A DNA stretch of 64,000 nt from Paracandidimonas soli (GCF_004342005.1 NZ_SMBX01000002.1:636603-700602), one strand, 5' to 3'; counted from the stretch's first letter, positions 8,397 through 17,358 are shown. Notes: generated from the sequence alone by a model not told the origin. Program-made: numbers and translations.

Positions 8397-9709
8397 GGCA
8401 TCCCTCCACCATCTGAAGGCGAAGCCAATGCCGCCTGCCAATAAGGATGGAACAAATGATGGTGCGGCAGCGCCTGCGCCGTATCGAGCGAACGAGCGGC
8501 GGGAGGCAGGGAAAAGAAAGTCCTTGCCGCGCTGGCGGCATGAACGATCTGTCCGCCCCGCCCCGGCATGCCCAGATAGGTATCGAACGTCAGCTCCCGC
8601 CGGCGATGCGCGGCACTGACGTCGTAATGGAAGCCCAGCCCCATGCCCGACCAGACAGTGCGCGCGGCAACGGCGCGCGAGTTCGCCAGTGGATTGTTGC
8701 TGCCGGAAAAAATGTTCCAGTCGGTTCTCTCCTGTACCCAGCGCCAGAAATCCTGCTCGGAAAAGTCTTCCGGCGGATCCTCTACATGCTCGATGCCGTC
8801 CGCCGCTCCGCCCGATTCCGGTATCCAGGCCCATGCCATCGGATACTCGCGAAAATAGCAGCCGATCCAGCGATTGGAGCGCAAGGCGTGGAAGGACAAG
8901 GTATCCTGGGACTGCCAGTGACCGGACGCATCCAGCCGGGTATCTCCCCTGCGCCTAAGCTCATGCCTGCGCCACGGGCAACGGCTGCTGACCGGCCAGG
9001 GATTCTTCCGGGTTTCGTTGCGCGGCGACAGAAAGGCATACAGGCCTGCCAGCTCGTCCAGGAAAGGCAGCAATCGCGTGCCGGACTGCCTTGCAAGATA
9101 TCCCGGCCATCCGTCATTCCTGATTTCCAGGCGCGTGCCTTCGGGAAGAGCAGCGACTCCGTAATTACGTTCCAGCACCTGTCTCAGAGCCTGCATGCGC
9201 GCAGCCGGCAGAGCCACGACGAGCTGCGTCTGCAAGGCCTGGAGCACCTGGCGCACCTTGCGATCATGCGCCTGGTGGGCCTGCATCAATGCGTCGTACA
9301 GCATGCGGCCCTGGCCCGCCAGGGCCCTGCTGGAGGCATAGGCCTGGCCGTACTTGATGCCGAACTGCATGCCGATCAGATGGACCGGTGGGTTTCCCTG
9401 CAGCAGTTGCCCAGCCTGGGTCTGGCCGAACATGGCCCAGGCGCCCAGCGCAGTCAGGTGCGCCATCGCCACCTGGTGTCCCGCCTGCGCCCGGTTGAGA
9501 TAAGACAGGAGGTTCATGACCTTGGCTTGCACCAGCGCGGCGCTGTAGCTGGCGGCATCCAGCGCATGCAACTGCCTGCTCTTGGCGGCGACCATCTGCC
9601 CGGCCTGGAAATACCGCAGGAAGGCCAGCGCGAGTACGCCCATCAGGATAAGGACCAGCACCAGCGCCTGGCCTTGCTGGCGCGCCATCGGACGCGAGAG
9701 GCACATCAT
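8393..9709 (-). CDS. TadG-like pilus assembly membrane protein
   Basis: The 438-residue protein starts with a prepilin-like N-terminus (RQQGQALVLVLILMGVLALAFLRYF, about residues 10-34), the feature shared by TadE and TadG N-terminal regions, and continues as one long periplasmic domain without a recognised fold. The region around residues 40-100 is Ala/Gln-rich and helical, as in other TadG-like proteins. It overlaps its neighbours on both sides with ATGA junctions (9706-9709 and 8393-8396). The start could be Met 1, 2 or 8; Met 1 gives the coupled overlap. Confidence 0.7.
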   Translation of the reverse strand: MMCLSRPMARQQGQALVLVLILMGVLALAFLRYFQAGQMVAAKSRQLHALDAASYSAALVQAKVMNLLSYLNRAQAGHQVAMAHLTALGAWAMFGQTQAGQLLQGNPPVHLIGMQFGIKYGQAYASSRALAGQGRMLYDALMQAHQAHDRKVRQVLQALQTQLVVALPAARMQALRQVLERNYGVAALPEGTRLEIRNDGWPGYLARQSGTRLLPFLDELAGLYAFLSPRNETRKNPWPVSSRCPWRRHELRRRGDTRLDASGHWQSQDTLSFHALRSNRWIGCYFREYPMAWAWIPESGGAADGIEHVEDPPEDFSEQDFWRWVQERTDWNIFSGSNNPLANSRAVAARTVWSGMGLGFHYDVSAAHRRRELTFDTYLGMPGRGGQIVHAASAARTFFSLPPAARSLDTAQALPHHHLFHPYWQAALASPSDGGGMP

Positions 9710-9972
9710 TGCCCCTCTGCATTGCCGGTGAAGGATTTAAGAGACTTCGCCGCCGCCTGGGCGGCGGCGCTTTCCGCGGCCCCCTGGGCCATGCGCGAAT
9801 ACTCGGAACCATCTTCTCCGGCCAGTTCCTTCGCCATGGCGGCTGTCTGGCCGCGTATGACCTGTCCGAAGGACTGATAGACGGCTATGGCCGCCACTGC
9901 CACCAGCGCCACGACAATCACATACTCGGTCATGCCCTGCCCGGACTGCCTGTTCCATTGCCTGCGTTTCAT
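9706..9972 (-). CDS. Flp-type pilin or pilin-like protein
   Basis: The 88-residue protein has the organisation of a type IVb pilin: a basic 11-residue leader (MKRRQWNRQSG), a likely prepilin peptidase site before QGMTEY with Glu at position 5 of the mature form, a hydrophobic helix (about residues 17-33) and a short Ala-rich, amphipathic C-terminal half (AAAQAAAKSLKSF). It is the first gene of the tad operon, as flp usually is. A GGGGG-containing ribosome site lies just upstream of the ATG at 9972. The sequence is closer to TadE-like N-termini (QGMTEY) than to the GATAIEYGLI motif of typical Flp, so it may be a pseudopilin. Confidence 0.75.
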   Translation of the reverse strand: MKRRQWNRQSGQGMTEYVIVVALVAVAAIAVYQSFGQVIRGQTAAMAKELAGEDGSEYSRMAQGAAESAAAQAAAKSLKSFTGNAEGQ

Positions 9973-10079
9973 GCTTCCCCCTGAACAACATCAAGCGATA
10001 GCGGAAGTTTGGCTCAGCCCACACGCCACAACAATTCGCAAAAGCCGAGCTGGACGGAAGTGTCCACGCATAGAGCATG

Positions 10080-10122
10080 AAAAACGGGCAATATCGCCGG
10101 ACTGAACCTGCGATATTGCCCG
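10080..10122 (-). terminator. rho-independent terminator of the hem-ppa operon
   Basis: A perfect 12-base inverted repeat, CGGGCAATATCG at 10085-10096 and CGATATTGCCCG at 10111-10122, with a 14-base loop. On the minus strand the stem is followed by five T residues (complement of 10080-10084). It lies downstream of the zinc-ribbon gene, the last of the minus-strand run, and just before the tad promoter region. Confidence 0.85.
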
Positions 10123-10176
10123 TCTCCCGACCCGCGTGTCAGCGGGATTCGGTGGGGAACATTCAAAAACACTGGC

Positions 10177-10491
10177 CTAGGCGGGGCGCTCCGCGCCGCA
10201 TCGCCAGCATACCGTGAACTGCGGCTCCAGCCACTCTCCGCAGGAGTCGCAGCACCAGTGCGATCTCGATCCAGACTGGTCGCCGGCGTCCCCCTCTATG
10301 AGGCGCATTGCCAGGTCCCGATCACGCTCGTGCTCCAGCCACAAGTCGGGACCGCATTGATCCACCGGAATTTCGCCCGCGACGCCTTGCAGATGCTGGC
10401 CAGTCAAATGACAAGCGATGCCTGCTTGCTGCAACAGGTTGATCCAATGCTGGGCAAGCATCAGATCAGGGGCGCGAGCCAATCGGAACAT
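10177..10491 (-). CDS. DUF2007-like protein with C-terminal zinc ribbon
   Basis: The 104-residue protein has an N-terminal segment of the DUF2007 (putative signal-transducing) type, LMLAQHWINLLQQAGIACHLTGQHLQGVAGEIPVDQCGPDLWLEHERDRDLAMRLIE, about residues 10-65. A two-knuckle zinc ribbon follows, CCDSCGEW and CWRCGAE (about 79-102). The ATG at 10491 with AGGGG upstream was preferred over a TTG five codons earlier. It is the last gene before the terminator at 10080-10122 and follows the FAH-family gene by 22 bases. Its role is unknown. Confidence 0.75.
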   Translation of the reverse strand: MFRLARAPDLMLAQHWINLLQQAGIACHLTGQHLQGVAGEIPVDQCGPDLWLEHERDRDLAMRLIEGDAGDQSGSRSHWCCDSCGEWLEPQFTVCWRCGAERPA

Positions 10492-10513
10492 AAACCCCTG
10501 CCGCAATCGATGA

Positions 10514-11215
10514 TCAGGCCGCGATCCTTACCTTGAGCTCGCCCAGCCCCTCTATGGAAGCGACCAGTTCGTCGCCCGCCACGACCGCGCCGACACCTGC
10601 CGGGGTACCCGTAAAGATCAGGTCGCCCGCTTTCAGCTCGAACAGAGTGGACAGATGGGCGATGGACTCGGCCACGCTCCAGATCATGTCGGACAGGTCG
10701 CCTTTCTGGCGTTCCTGGCCGTTGACGGACAGCGTGATGGCGCCTTTCTGCAGATCGCCGGTGGCGGCGGCGGGATGCAGCGGTCCAATCGGGGCCGATT
10801 GCTCGAATGCCTTGCCGGGCTCCCAGGGGCGTCCCTTGGCCTTTGCCGCGCCCTGCAGGTCGCGGCGCGTCATGTCTAGGCCGACGGCATAGCCCCAGAT
10901 GGCCTGCTGGGCCTGCGCGGGCGTCAGGTTGACCCCGCCGCTACCCAGCGCCGCGACCAGCTCGACCTCATGGTGCAGGTCCGACGTCTGCGACGGATAG
11001 GCCATATTGCCTGTCTCGCCATCCTTGATCGTCAGGAGCGCATCGGCGGGTTTGCTGAAAAAGAACGGCGCTTCGCGGCCGGAATCGCCCATTTCGCGGG
11101 CGTGCTCGGCATAGTTGCGGCCTACGCAATAAATGCGGCGGACAGGAAAACGGCCGCTGCTTCCCGCGACTTCCAGCGCCGGACGTTCATGTGGTTGGAT
11201 GACGAATTCGGACAT
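10514..11215 (-). CDS. fumarylacetoacetate hydrolase family protein
   Basis: The 233-residue protein is a single FAH domain: RIYCVGRNYAEHAREM near residue 26, PFFFSKPADAL, the metal-ligand region HHEVELVAALG near 83-90, GYAVGLDMTRRDLQ near 113, KAFEQSAPIGP and a C-terminal DLIFTGTPAGVGAV motif. Short FAH proteins of this kind include fumarylpyruvate and acylpyruvate hydrolases, which cut C-C bonds of 2,4-dioxo acids with a divalent metal. The substrate cannot be read from the sequence. It starts 1 base from the ppa stop and is the penultimate gene of the operon. Confidence 0.85.
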   Translation of the reverse strand: MSEFVIQPHERPALEVAGSSGRFPVRRIYCVGRNYAEHAREMGDSGREAPFFFSKPADALLTIKDGETGNMAYPSQTSDLHHEVELVAALGSGGVNLTPAQAQQAIWGYAVGLDMTRRDLQGAAKAKGRPWEPGKAFEQSAPIGPLHPAAATGDLQKGAITLSVNGQERQKGDLSDMIWSVAESIAHLSTLFELKAGDLIFTGTPAGVGAVVAGDELVASIEGLGELKVRIAA

Positions 11216-11216
11216 A

Positions 11217-11750
11217 TCAGGCCTTCCCTGCGTAGCGTGCGATGGATTCACGGATTTCCTTGTGCGCCGCCTCGCGGTCGGCCCAGCCCTTGACCTTGAC
11301 CCACTTGCCCTTGTCCAGGTCCTTGTAGTGCTCGAAGAAGTGCTTAATGCGGGCCATCTCTTCTTCGGGCAGGTCTTCCACGGACTGGATGCCACGATAC
11401 GGGGGATAAAGCTTGTCGGCGGGCAGCGCGAGCAGCTTGGCATCGCCGCCGGCCTCGTCGTCCATTTCCAGCACGCCGATGGTGCGGCAGCGGATGACGG
11501 AGCCGACCTGCACCGGGAAAGGCGTGATCACCAAGACGTCCAGGGGATCGCCATCGTCGGCGATCGTCTGGGGAATGTAGCCGTAGTTGCAAGGGTAATG
11601 CATGGCGGCCAGCATGAAGCGATCGACGAATACCGCACCGCTTTCCTTGTCGACTTCGTATTTGACGGGATCCGAATTCATCGGGATTTCGATGATGACG
11701 TTGAATTCTTCCGGCGCTTTCTCGCCTGCGGATACTCTATCGAGACTCAT
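11217..11750 (-). CDS. ppa: inorganic pyrophosphatase
   Basis: A family I soluble pyrophosphatase of 177 residues, the usual bacterial length. The metal-binding signature DDGDPLDVLV (about residues 65-74), the substrate-contact region EIPMNSDPVKYEVDK near 21-35 and the YKDLDKGKWVKVKGW stretch near 140 are all present. It hydrolyses pyrophosphate to two phosphates in the cytoplasm, pulling biosynthetic reactions forward. The ATG at 11750 (MSLDRV) is the family start. It lies 31 bases after hemY. Confidence 0.96.
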   Translation of the reverse strand: MSLDRVSAGEKAPEEFNVIIEIPMNSDPVKYEVDKESGAVFVDRFMLAAMHYPCNYGYIPQTIADDGDPLDVLVITPFPVQVGSVIRCRTIGVLEMDDEAGGDAKLLALPADKLYPPYRGIQSVEDLPEEEMARIKHFFEHYKDLDKGKWVKVKGWADREAAHKEIRESIARYAGKA

Positions 11751-11781
11751 TTGAATGACAACCTTGAGATTTGGGAAAAAA

Positions 11782-13260
11782 TCAGTACTTGTGCGAACCG
11801 GACGACGGCCTGTCGGATGTCTGCTCGACATCGACGCCGGGAATGGGGGCGCTGTCGAAGTAATCGTCGACGCTGTCGTCTTCGGGCCTCTGCTCTACCG
11901 GCACCGGCTTGGCCGCGGTGTCCATTTCCTCGGGCAGGCCCTCGACGAACGCCGTATGGGCGCCAGCGACAGCAGCTTGTTCGTCCGTCAGTTCGTCTTC
12001 GATTTCTGCTTCGAGGCGGGCGGGATCCTGCCGGGTATCGGCCGCCGGCAACAGACTGTCCGCCGCCAATACAGGCAGCGCGCCGGCAACGCCGGATGCC
12101 AGCCGCCAGTGGCGCGCCGCATCTTCGGAGCGACCCAGCCTGTCGTAGAGACTGCCCAGCAGCGCATGCACCCTGGCATCGCTGCGGATCCGCATGCTGC
12201 GCTGGAGATAGCGCTCGCCCTGCCCCCACAGCTGCCCGGTCAGGCACAGATTGCCCAGGGCCGCCAGCAGGTCGGGGTTTTCGGGATTGGATTTCAGCCA
12301 GCCTTCCGCCTTGTTCAGGCGCTTTGCCACATGCTCCGGCGGACACTGGGCGTAGACAGCCAGCAGTTGCGGATCCAGAGATACATCGAGCGACGCCTGG
12401 AGGATTTTTGCGGCATCTTCGTGATTGCCCTTGGCTGTCTGGATGGCTGCCGCCTCGAACGCGACGCCAGGCAGCACCCGCTCCTCGGACTTCAGGTCGC
12501 TCCAGACGGCCTTGTAGCCGTCATCGCCGGCGGCGCGCAGCCGTGCCGCAGCCGAGGTTTCGATCAATGCCTGGGCTTCCGACTTCACCAGGCCGCCTCG
12601 GCGCGACAGCAGGCGGGTCAACTCATAGACCTGGTCGAAATTGCCCAGTTGCCGATGCGCGCGCAGCAACAGGCGCGTGGCATTCACATGCAGGGATGTG
12701 GCGTCCTGGATGGGCTGCAGCAAGCCGAGCGCCTCCTGGGCTCGTCCTTCGTCGAGCAGCATTTCCGCTGCCGCGATAGCCGTCGCCTCGCGCAGCCGCG
12801 GATCGTTGGCCGCCTGGCGCGCGCGCTCGAGCGCTTCATCGCGCCGTTCGTAGGCCGCATCGTCGTGCGCGGCACGCGCCAGCGCCAAGGCCGCCAGCAC
12901 TTTGCGCTGCGAGGCTTTCGTGCGATCCAGCAGGCGCTGGAATTCTTTCTGCGCCTGATCGTAGCGGCCTTCCATCATGCCGATCCAGCCGGATTCGAGC
13001 AGCTCGGCGTCGCGCTTTTCGGCGCGGCGGCCGCGCCAGAGGCGGAAACGCTCGGGACTTCCGGAGAACCAGTAGATGATGCGCAGTGTCACATGGGCGA
13101 TGAAAAATATCGCCAGCAGCAGCAGCACAGCCAGCGTCAGCGACATTTCGACGCGCCATGGCGGCGCCACGATCAGCACATTGCCGCCGTGTGTCCTGAG
13201 GAGAAGCGCCAGCGCCACAGCCAGCGCCAGCAGCAGAATGGTCCAGAGCCAGGTACGCAT
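11782..13260 (-). CDS. hemY: HemY, heme-biosynthesis-associated membrane protein
   Basis: The 492-residue protein has two N-terminal membrane segments (about 5-22 and 40-62) and a long helical-repeat (TPR-like) region, for example ALALARAAHDDAAYERRDEALERARQAAND and LLAALGNLCLTGQLWGQGERYLQRSM. This is the HemY family of proteobacteria, encoded downstream of hemC-hemD-hemX and thought to assist late heme synthesis at the membrane; it is unrelated to the oxidase called HemY in Gram-positives. The C-terminal 80 residues are acidic and disordered in appearance. It starts 2 bases from the hemX stop. Confidence 0.9.
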   Translation of the reverse strand: MRTWLWTILLLALAVALALLLRTHGGNVLIVAPPWRVEMSLTLAVLLLLAIFFIAHVTLRIIYWFSGSPERFRLWRGRRAEKRDAELLESGWIGMMEGRYDQAQKEFQRLLDRTKASQRKVLAALALARAAHDDAAYERRDEALERARQAANDPRLREATAIAAAEMLLDEGRAQEALGLLQPIQDATSLHVNATRLLLRAHRQLGNFDQVYELTRLLSRRGGLVKSEAQALIETSAAARLRAAGDDGYKAVWSDLKSEERVLPGVAFEAAAIQTAKGNHEDAAKILQASLDVSLDPQLLAVYAQCPPEHVAKRLNKAEGWLKSNPENPDLLAALGNLCLTGQLWGQGERYLQRSMRIRSDARVHALLGSLYDRLGRSEDAARHWRLASGVAGALPVLAADSLLPAADTRQDPARLEAEIEDELTDEQAAVAGAHTAFVEGLPEEMDTAAKPVPVEQRPEDDSVDDYFDSAPIPGVDVEQTSDRPSSGSHKY

Positions 13261-13262
13261 GA

Positions 13263-14723
13263 TCAGCTCCTTGCCGAAGCGGATGCGCGCAGCCGATCAG
13301 CAACGACCATGCCCGAAGCCTCACGATGGGAAACGGTCTGCCCCGCGTTGTTCGCGGGCGGCGTGCCCTGCGCCGCAGGGGCGGCCTGCGGCTGCCCGGC
13401 AGGAGTTTCCGCGGAGCCACCGTTGCTGCCTGCGCCCCGTGCCTCGTCGGCGCCCGGACGATCGCCGCCATTCTCGTCGGGCGTATGCCCAACCAGGTTG
13501 GGGAACTCGATATCCTTCTTGTCTTCCTCATCCTTGGCCGCATTCGCGACCGGAGGGGTTGTTCCGTTGGACGAAGACGTCGCCACGACCTCGCGCTGCG
13601 CCTCGATGGCGCGTACGCTGTTCTCCAGTGTCGGCAGGTCGGCTGCCACCGGCGTCTCCGCCAGCGCATTCACCAGGGAAATCGCCTGGCGGACCTGTGC
13701 CGAGTTGCCGTCGAAACGGGTGCTCAGCATTTTCTCCAGCATGGCCAGCTCGGATTTCCAGACGTCCGGCTGGCGCATCAGCAACGCCAGGCGCGCGGTC
13801 ACTACGCGCAAGCGCATGCTGTCGCGTAGGCGTTCCGACTGGTCCAGGGACATCAGCAAGGCCGCGTGATCGTCCACACGGCGTACTTCGATCAGGGAGT
13901 TCAGGTCATGCTTGACCGATTGCCATGCTTCCATCGACCAGCGCTGCGCGACGTCCAGCGACGTTTTCCACCAGGACTCGTCCACCGGCGCGGCAGACTC
14001 CGTGGGGGCTTCCGGCGTATTCCTGGGCTGGGCGGCCTGCGCAATCTCTTCGGCGCCGCCTGATGCCTGCGGGCTGTCCACCAACATGGGAGCGTCGCTG
14101 ATCAGGCCGTACAGGTTATCCAGCTGCGAAGTCCGCAGGGCGAAATCGACATTGGCGACGCCTCGCAGGCGGTCCAGGTCGCCGTTGAGCGCTTGCTGGA
14201 CGGAGGCGAACGAGGGCCGGTTCGCCCTGGCCAGCTGTGACTGCGCGCTTTCCAGTGCAATGATGGCGTTGCCCACGTTGCTGCTCAGCTGCAGTTGCTG
14301 CTGCGCGATGACGAGCAGCCTGTCTATATCGTTGAGCAGCATCAGGTCGGAGCCGCTATCGGTCGCGATCTGCAGCGCCTGCTCCAGGCTTTGCAGGTGC
14401 GAGTCCGCCGCATCGACGGTATTTTTCAACTCGCTTACGCGGGACTCCTGCCGCTTCATGGCGGCCAGGGCCTGCTGCGCCCTTTCGTCGGCCTGACGCG
14501 CCACTGCCGCGCCCTGTTCCAGTTGCCGCGTCATCTGCTGCATGACCTGCTGGAACTGTTGCTGCTGATACCAGAAGGCGGCTCCCAGCAGCACGATAAC
14601 CAGCAGCAATACGGCCAGCAGAATGCTTCTGCCCGCGCCTTTGCCGGGCTTGTTCTTGACTGGCGATGCCTCGGTCTGCTCTTGCATGCCGGAAACTTGG
14701 GGTTCGGTATTGATTTCTGTCAT
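13263..14723 (-). CDS. hemX: HemX family membrane protein
   Basis: The 486-residue protein has a Lys-rich N-terminus, one membrane segment (about 29-48), a coiled-coil region (QQQQFQQVMQQMTRQLEQGAA to about 110) and the HemX domain (LLLNDIDRLLVIAQQQLQLSSNVGNAIIALESAQSQLA near 125-165). HemX is often mis-annotated as uroporphyrinogen-III methyltransferase, but no SAM-methyltransferase motif is visible here. The C-terminal 100 residues are Ala/Pro/Gly-rich. It sits between hemD and hemY in the usual order. The function within heme synthesis is not established. Confidence 0.88.
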   Translation of the reverse strand: MTEINTEPQVSGMQEQTEASPVKNKPGKGAGRSILLAVLLLVIVLLGAAFWYQQQQFQQVMQQMTRQLEQGAAVARQADERAQQALAAMKRQESRVSELKNTVDAADSHLQSLEQALQIATDSGSDLMLLNDIDRLLVIAQQQLQLSSNVGNAIIALESAQSQLARANRPSFASVQQALNGDLDRLRGVANVDFALRTSQLDNLYGLISDAPMLVDSPQASGGAEEIAQAAQPRNTPEAPTESAAPVDESWWKTSLDVAQRWSMEAWQSVKHDLNSLIEVRRVDDHAALLMSLDQSERLRDSMRLRVVTARLALLMRQPDVWKSELAMLEKMLSTRFDGNSAQVRQAISLVNALAETPVAADLPTLENSVRAIEAQREVVATSSSNGTTPPVANAAKDEEDKKDIEFPNLVGHTPDENGGDRPGADEARGAGSNGGSAETPAGQPQAAPAAQGTPPANNAGQTVSHREASGMVVADRLRASASARS

Positions 14724-14750
14724 AGCGGAATTGTAATCCTTGGAACCTGC

Positions 14751-15548
14751 CTAAGCTAAGGCAAGCGTCATAATAGACCGAAACATGATTTTGTCATCCG
14801 GTTTGCTTACGATTATTGTTGCTTTCGCGTCCGGATACAAATGGGCGACGCTCTGGCGCAAGTGCCGGGCTATGCGCTCATGCACCACGACGAAGTCTGT
14901 ACGCGTCACGAGCGCCATCATATCCGCCTCCTTCATGCAGGACAGCCACGCATCCACGCCCTGGCTGCTGGTCAGCAGGACGACGGCCCTGCGCTGCGAC
15001 CGGACGAGCCCGGCCAGCGCCGCCAGCTGACATGGCCGCCATTGCGCCGGCTTGCGTATATAAGCGCGGTGGCGCTGTACATCGGCGCCCTCCCGTTTCA
15101 AGCGCTCGGCCAGCCAGGCGCGGCCGCTGTCGCCGCAGACGATCAGCACGCGGCGTGGATGGATCCCCCGGCGCTGCAGCTCTTCCCACAAGGCTTCGGA
15201 ATCCTGCCGGGAATCGGCGTCCGGCGCCACGATCCGATCGGCGGGCGCCATGCCTGTACGCAGCAGCGCATTGGCGCTTGCCGCGCCCACCGCCGCCGCG
15301 TATACACCCCGCGGCCAGCTCCGCAGGCCCATGTTTTCCAGCGCGCGGAAATAGCAGCCGACGGCAAAGCCGCTGACGAATACGATCAGGTCATAGGCGG
15401 CGGGGTCCGGCGCCTGCGAAGGCGCGCTTGCCTCGAGCTCCAGCACTGGCAAGGCCAGCACATCCAGCCCTGCCTGCTCCAAGCGGGTGTTCAGCTCGGT
15501 ATTCTTGCCATCAGGGCGTGTCAGCAAGACGAATGGCGTCATCTTCAT
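14751..15548 (-). CDS. hemD: uroporphyrinogen-III synthase
   Basis: The 265-residue protein has the expected length and weakly conserved HemD features: LTRPDGKNTELNTRLEQAG at the N-terminus, VFVSGFAVGCYFRAL in the middle, the VLIVCGDSGRAWLAERLKREGADVQRHRAYIRKP region near 133-168, and the late VVLLTSSQGVDAWL motif. HemD closes hydroxymethylbilane to uroporphyrinogen III, inverting ring D. Position directly between hemC and hemX supports the call. The ATG at 15548 is 16 bases from the hemC stop. Confidence 0.92.
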   Translation of the reverse strand: MKMTPFVLLTRPDGKNTELNTRLEQAGLDVLALPVLELEASAPSQAPDPAAYDLIVFVSGFAVGCYFRALENMGLRSWPRGVYAAAVGAASANALLRTGMAPADRIVAPDADSRQDSEALWEELQRRGIHPRRVLIVCGDSGRAWLAERLKREGADVQRHRAYIRKPAQWRPCQLAALAGLVRSQRRAVVLLTSSQGVDAWLSCMKEADMMALVTRTDFVVVHERIARHLRQSVAHLYPDAKATIIVSKPDDKIMFRSIMTLALA

Positions 15549-15564
15549 CCCTGGCCGGCCCGGC

Positions 15565-16527
15565 TCAGCCAGACGCCTGTCCGGTATCGCCCGGGAGCAG
15601 CGCCGCCAGAATCTCGCCCGCCCCGTCCCGGATCAGCTCGCGCGCCACGGACTCGCCCAGCGCAACGGCTTCCGATGCTGGGCCGGTTTTTTCCGCCCGC
15701 ACGATCCTGGCGCCGTCAGGCGTAGCCACGAGGCCGCGAACACGCAGCGTTTCATCCTCGAGCACTGCATGCGCCGCCAAAGGCACCTGGCACGATCCGC
15801 CCAGCACGCGGGAGACCGCGCGCTCGGCTTCACAACAGACACTGGCTTGCCGGCATGCCAGCGGCTGCAGCCACCGATGCATTTCCGGGCGCGAGGCCAG
15901 GATCTCGATGCCCAGCGCGCCCTGGCCCGCCGCGGGCAGGCTGACGTCGATGGAGATGCTGTTGCGGATGCGATCCGGCAATCCCAGGCGGCGCAGGCCA
16001 GCCGCAGCCAGGATGATGGCCGCATACTCGCCTCGATCCAGCTTTCCCAACCGGGTATCCAGGTTGCCACGCAGCGGCTGCACCCGCAGATGGGGATAAT
16101 TGGCCCGGATCTGCGCCTCGCGGCGCAGGCTGGACGTGCCCACGACAGCGCCTTGCGGCAGCGCTTCGAGAGAGTCGTAATCATTCGAAACGAAGGCATC
16201 GCGCACATCGTCGCGATCCAGGATGACGGACAGCCGGAACATATCGTCCATATCGACCGGCACATCCTTCAATGAATGAACCGCCAGGTCCGCCGAACCG
16301 TCCAGCAACGCGGTTTCCAGTTCCTTGATGAACAGCCCCTTGCCGCCGATTTTCGACAGCGAGCGATCCAGTATCTGGTCGCCCCGGGTGGTCATCTCGA
16401 GCAGCGAGACTTCACATGACGGATACAGCGCCTGCAGCCGCGCCTTGACGCGCTCCGCCTGCCAGAGCGCCAGCCTGCTGGCCCGTGTTGCTATGACGAG
16501 CTTGCCCGGTGTGGATTCCTGTTTCAT
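15565..16527 (-). CDS. hemC: porphobilinogen deaminase (hydroxymethylbilane synthase)
   Basis: The 320-residue protein shows all HemC motifs: [15 protein letters not shown] near 13-27, the catalytic Asp region [11 protein letters not shown] near 82-92, [29 protein letters not shown] near 131-140 and GQGALGIEI near 201-209. The cysteine that carries the dipyrromethane cofactor is C246 in [10 protein letters not shown]. It condenses four porphobilinogens to hydroxymethylbilane. The gene follows the 41-residue membrane peptide gene by 3 bases and the TerC gene beyond it, so it may be expressed from a promoter far upstream. Confidence 0.96.
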   Translation of the reverse strand: MKQESTPGKLVIATRASRLALWQAERVKARLQALYPSCEVSLLEMTTRGDQILDRSLSKIGGKGLFIKELETALLDGSADLAVHSLKDVPVDMDDMFRLSVILDRDDVRDAFVSNDYDSLEALPQGAVVGTSSLRREAQIRANYPHLRVQPLRGNLDTRLGKLDRGEYAAIILAAAGLRRLGLPDRIRNSISIDVSLPAAGQGALGIEILASRPEMHRWLQPLACRQASVCCEAERAVSRVLGGSCQVPLAAHAVLEDETLRVRGLVATPDGARIVRAEKTGPASEAVALGESVARELIRDGAGEILAALLPGDTGQASG

Positions 16528-16530
16528 TGA

Positions 16531-16656
16531 CTACCTTGCGAAGAGGTCTATGACCACCTTGAGGACGATACCGATTACCGCCAGAATGGCCAGCCCTTGC
16601 AGCAGAGACAGGCCGGATTCCGACTTGGTGCGTTTCGAAGACTTGAAGAGCGCCAT
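16531..16656 (-). CDS. 41-residue single-pass membrane peptide
   Basis: A short gene reading MALFKSSKRTKSES, then a hydrophobic helix of about 20 residues (LSLLQGLAILAVIGIVLKVV), ending IDLFAR. The start ATG at 16656 is only 3 bases beyond the stop of the TerC gene and has AAGGATAG about 7 bases upstream; the stop is 3 bases before hemC. The basic N-terminus, one membrane span and tight packing between two real genes support translation. No family is recognised. It may modulate the neighbouring TerC transporter, but that is only inference from position. Confidence 0.6.
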   Translation of the reverse strand: MALFKSSKRTKSESGLSLLQGLAILAVIGIVLKVVIDLFAR

Positions 16657-16659
16657 TGC

Positions 16660-17358
16660 CTATCCTTTCTTGGCAGTCCGGCGGCTGGTGATCAGCTTGC
16701 CCACGGCGATGACCAAGATTGCGCAGGTGACTTCCGCAGCGATCTTGACGCTGGGATCCAGCGGACCGAACTTGTCGACTATGAAGATATCAGTCACCAG
16801 CATACCGCCTGCGATCCAGCCAAGCAAACCCGCACCGAACGTGACCACCAAGGGGAAGCGATCGATCAGCTTGAGCACCAGTGTGCTGCCCCAGATGATG
16901 ATGGGCACGCTGACCAGCAGGCCGAAAATGACATAGCCGAGCTGATGATGCTCCGCGGTATTCTGCGCGGCCCCGGCGATGGCGATGACATTGTCCAAGC
17001 TCATGACGAAGTCGGCAATGATGATAGTCTTCACCGCCGACCAGATGGATTTTCCACCCTCGATTTCATGGTGCTCGTCCTCGGGAACCAGCAGCTTGAT
17101 GCCGATCCACAGCAGCAGCAAGGCGCCGGCCAGCTTGAGGAATGGGATGGAAAGCAGCGTCAGCGCGAAAGCGATCAGGATGACGCGCAGGATGATGGCG
17201 CCGGCCGTCCCCCACAGGATGCCCTTGAGGCGATTGGCCTTGTCCAGGTTCCGGCAGGCCAGCGCGATGACAACCGCGTTATCGCCCCCCAGCAGGATGT
17301 CGATGAGAATGATCTGGAATACGGCTGCCCAGTGCAGATTTTGGAAAAACTCAAGCAT
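16660..17358 (-). CDS. TerC family integral membrane protein
   Basis: The 232-residue protein is highly hydrophobic, with about seven membrane segments, and carries the two TerC family acidic signatures: ILIDILLGGDNAVVIALACRNL (about residues 17-38) and IIIADFVMSLDNVIAIAGAA (about 112-131), whose Asp and Asn residues probably form a metal site. TerC/YjbE/Alx relatives are implicated in metal (manganese) export and pH or tellurite stress. The ATG at 17358 has AAGGGAG about 8 bases upstream. The leader before it holds several hairpins (separate entry). Confidence 0.88.
   Translation of the reverse strand: MLEFFQNLHWAAVFQIILIDILLGGDNAVVIALACRNLDKANRLKGILWGTAGAIILRVILIAFALTLLSIPFLKLAGALLLLWIGIKLLVPEDEHHEIEGGKSIWSAVKTIIIADFVMSLDNVIAIAGAAQNTAEHHQLGYVIFGLLVSVPIIIWGSTLVLKLIDRFPLVVTFGAGLLGWIAGGMLVTDIFIVDKFGPLDPSVKIAAEVTCAILVIAVGKLITSRRTAKKG

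Noticed and set aside
13263..14723. Uroporphyrinogen-III C-methyltransferase activity for HemX
   Set aside because: No SAM-binding methyltransferase motif is present; this name is a common carry-over for HemX.
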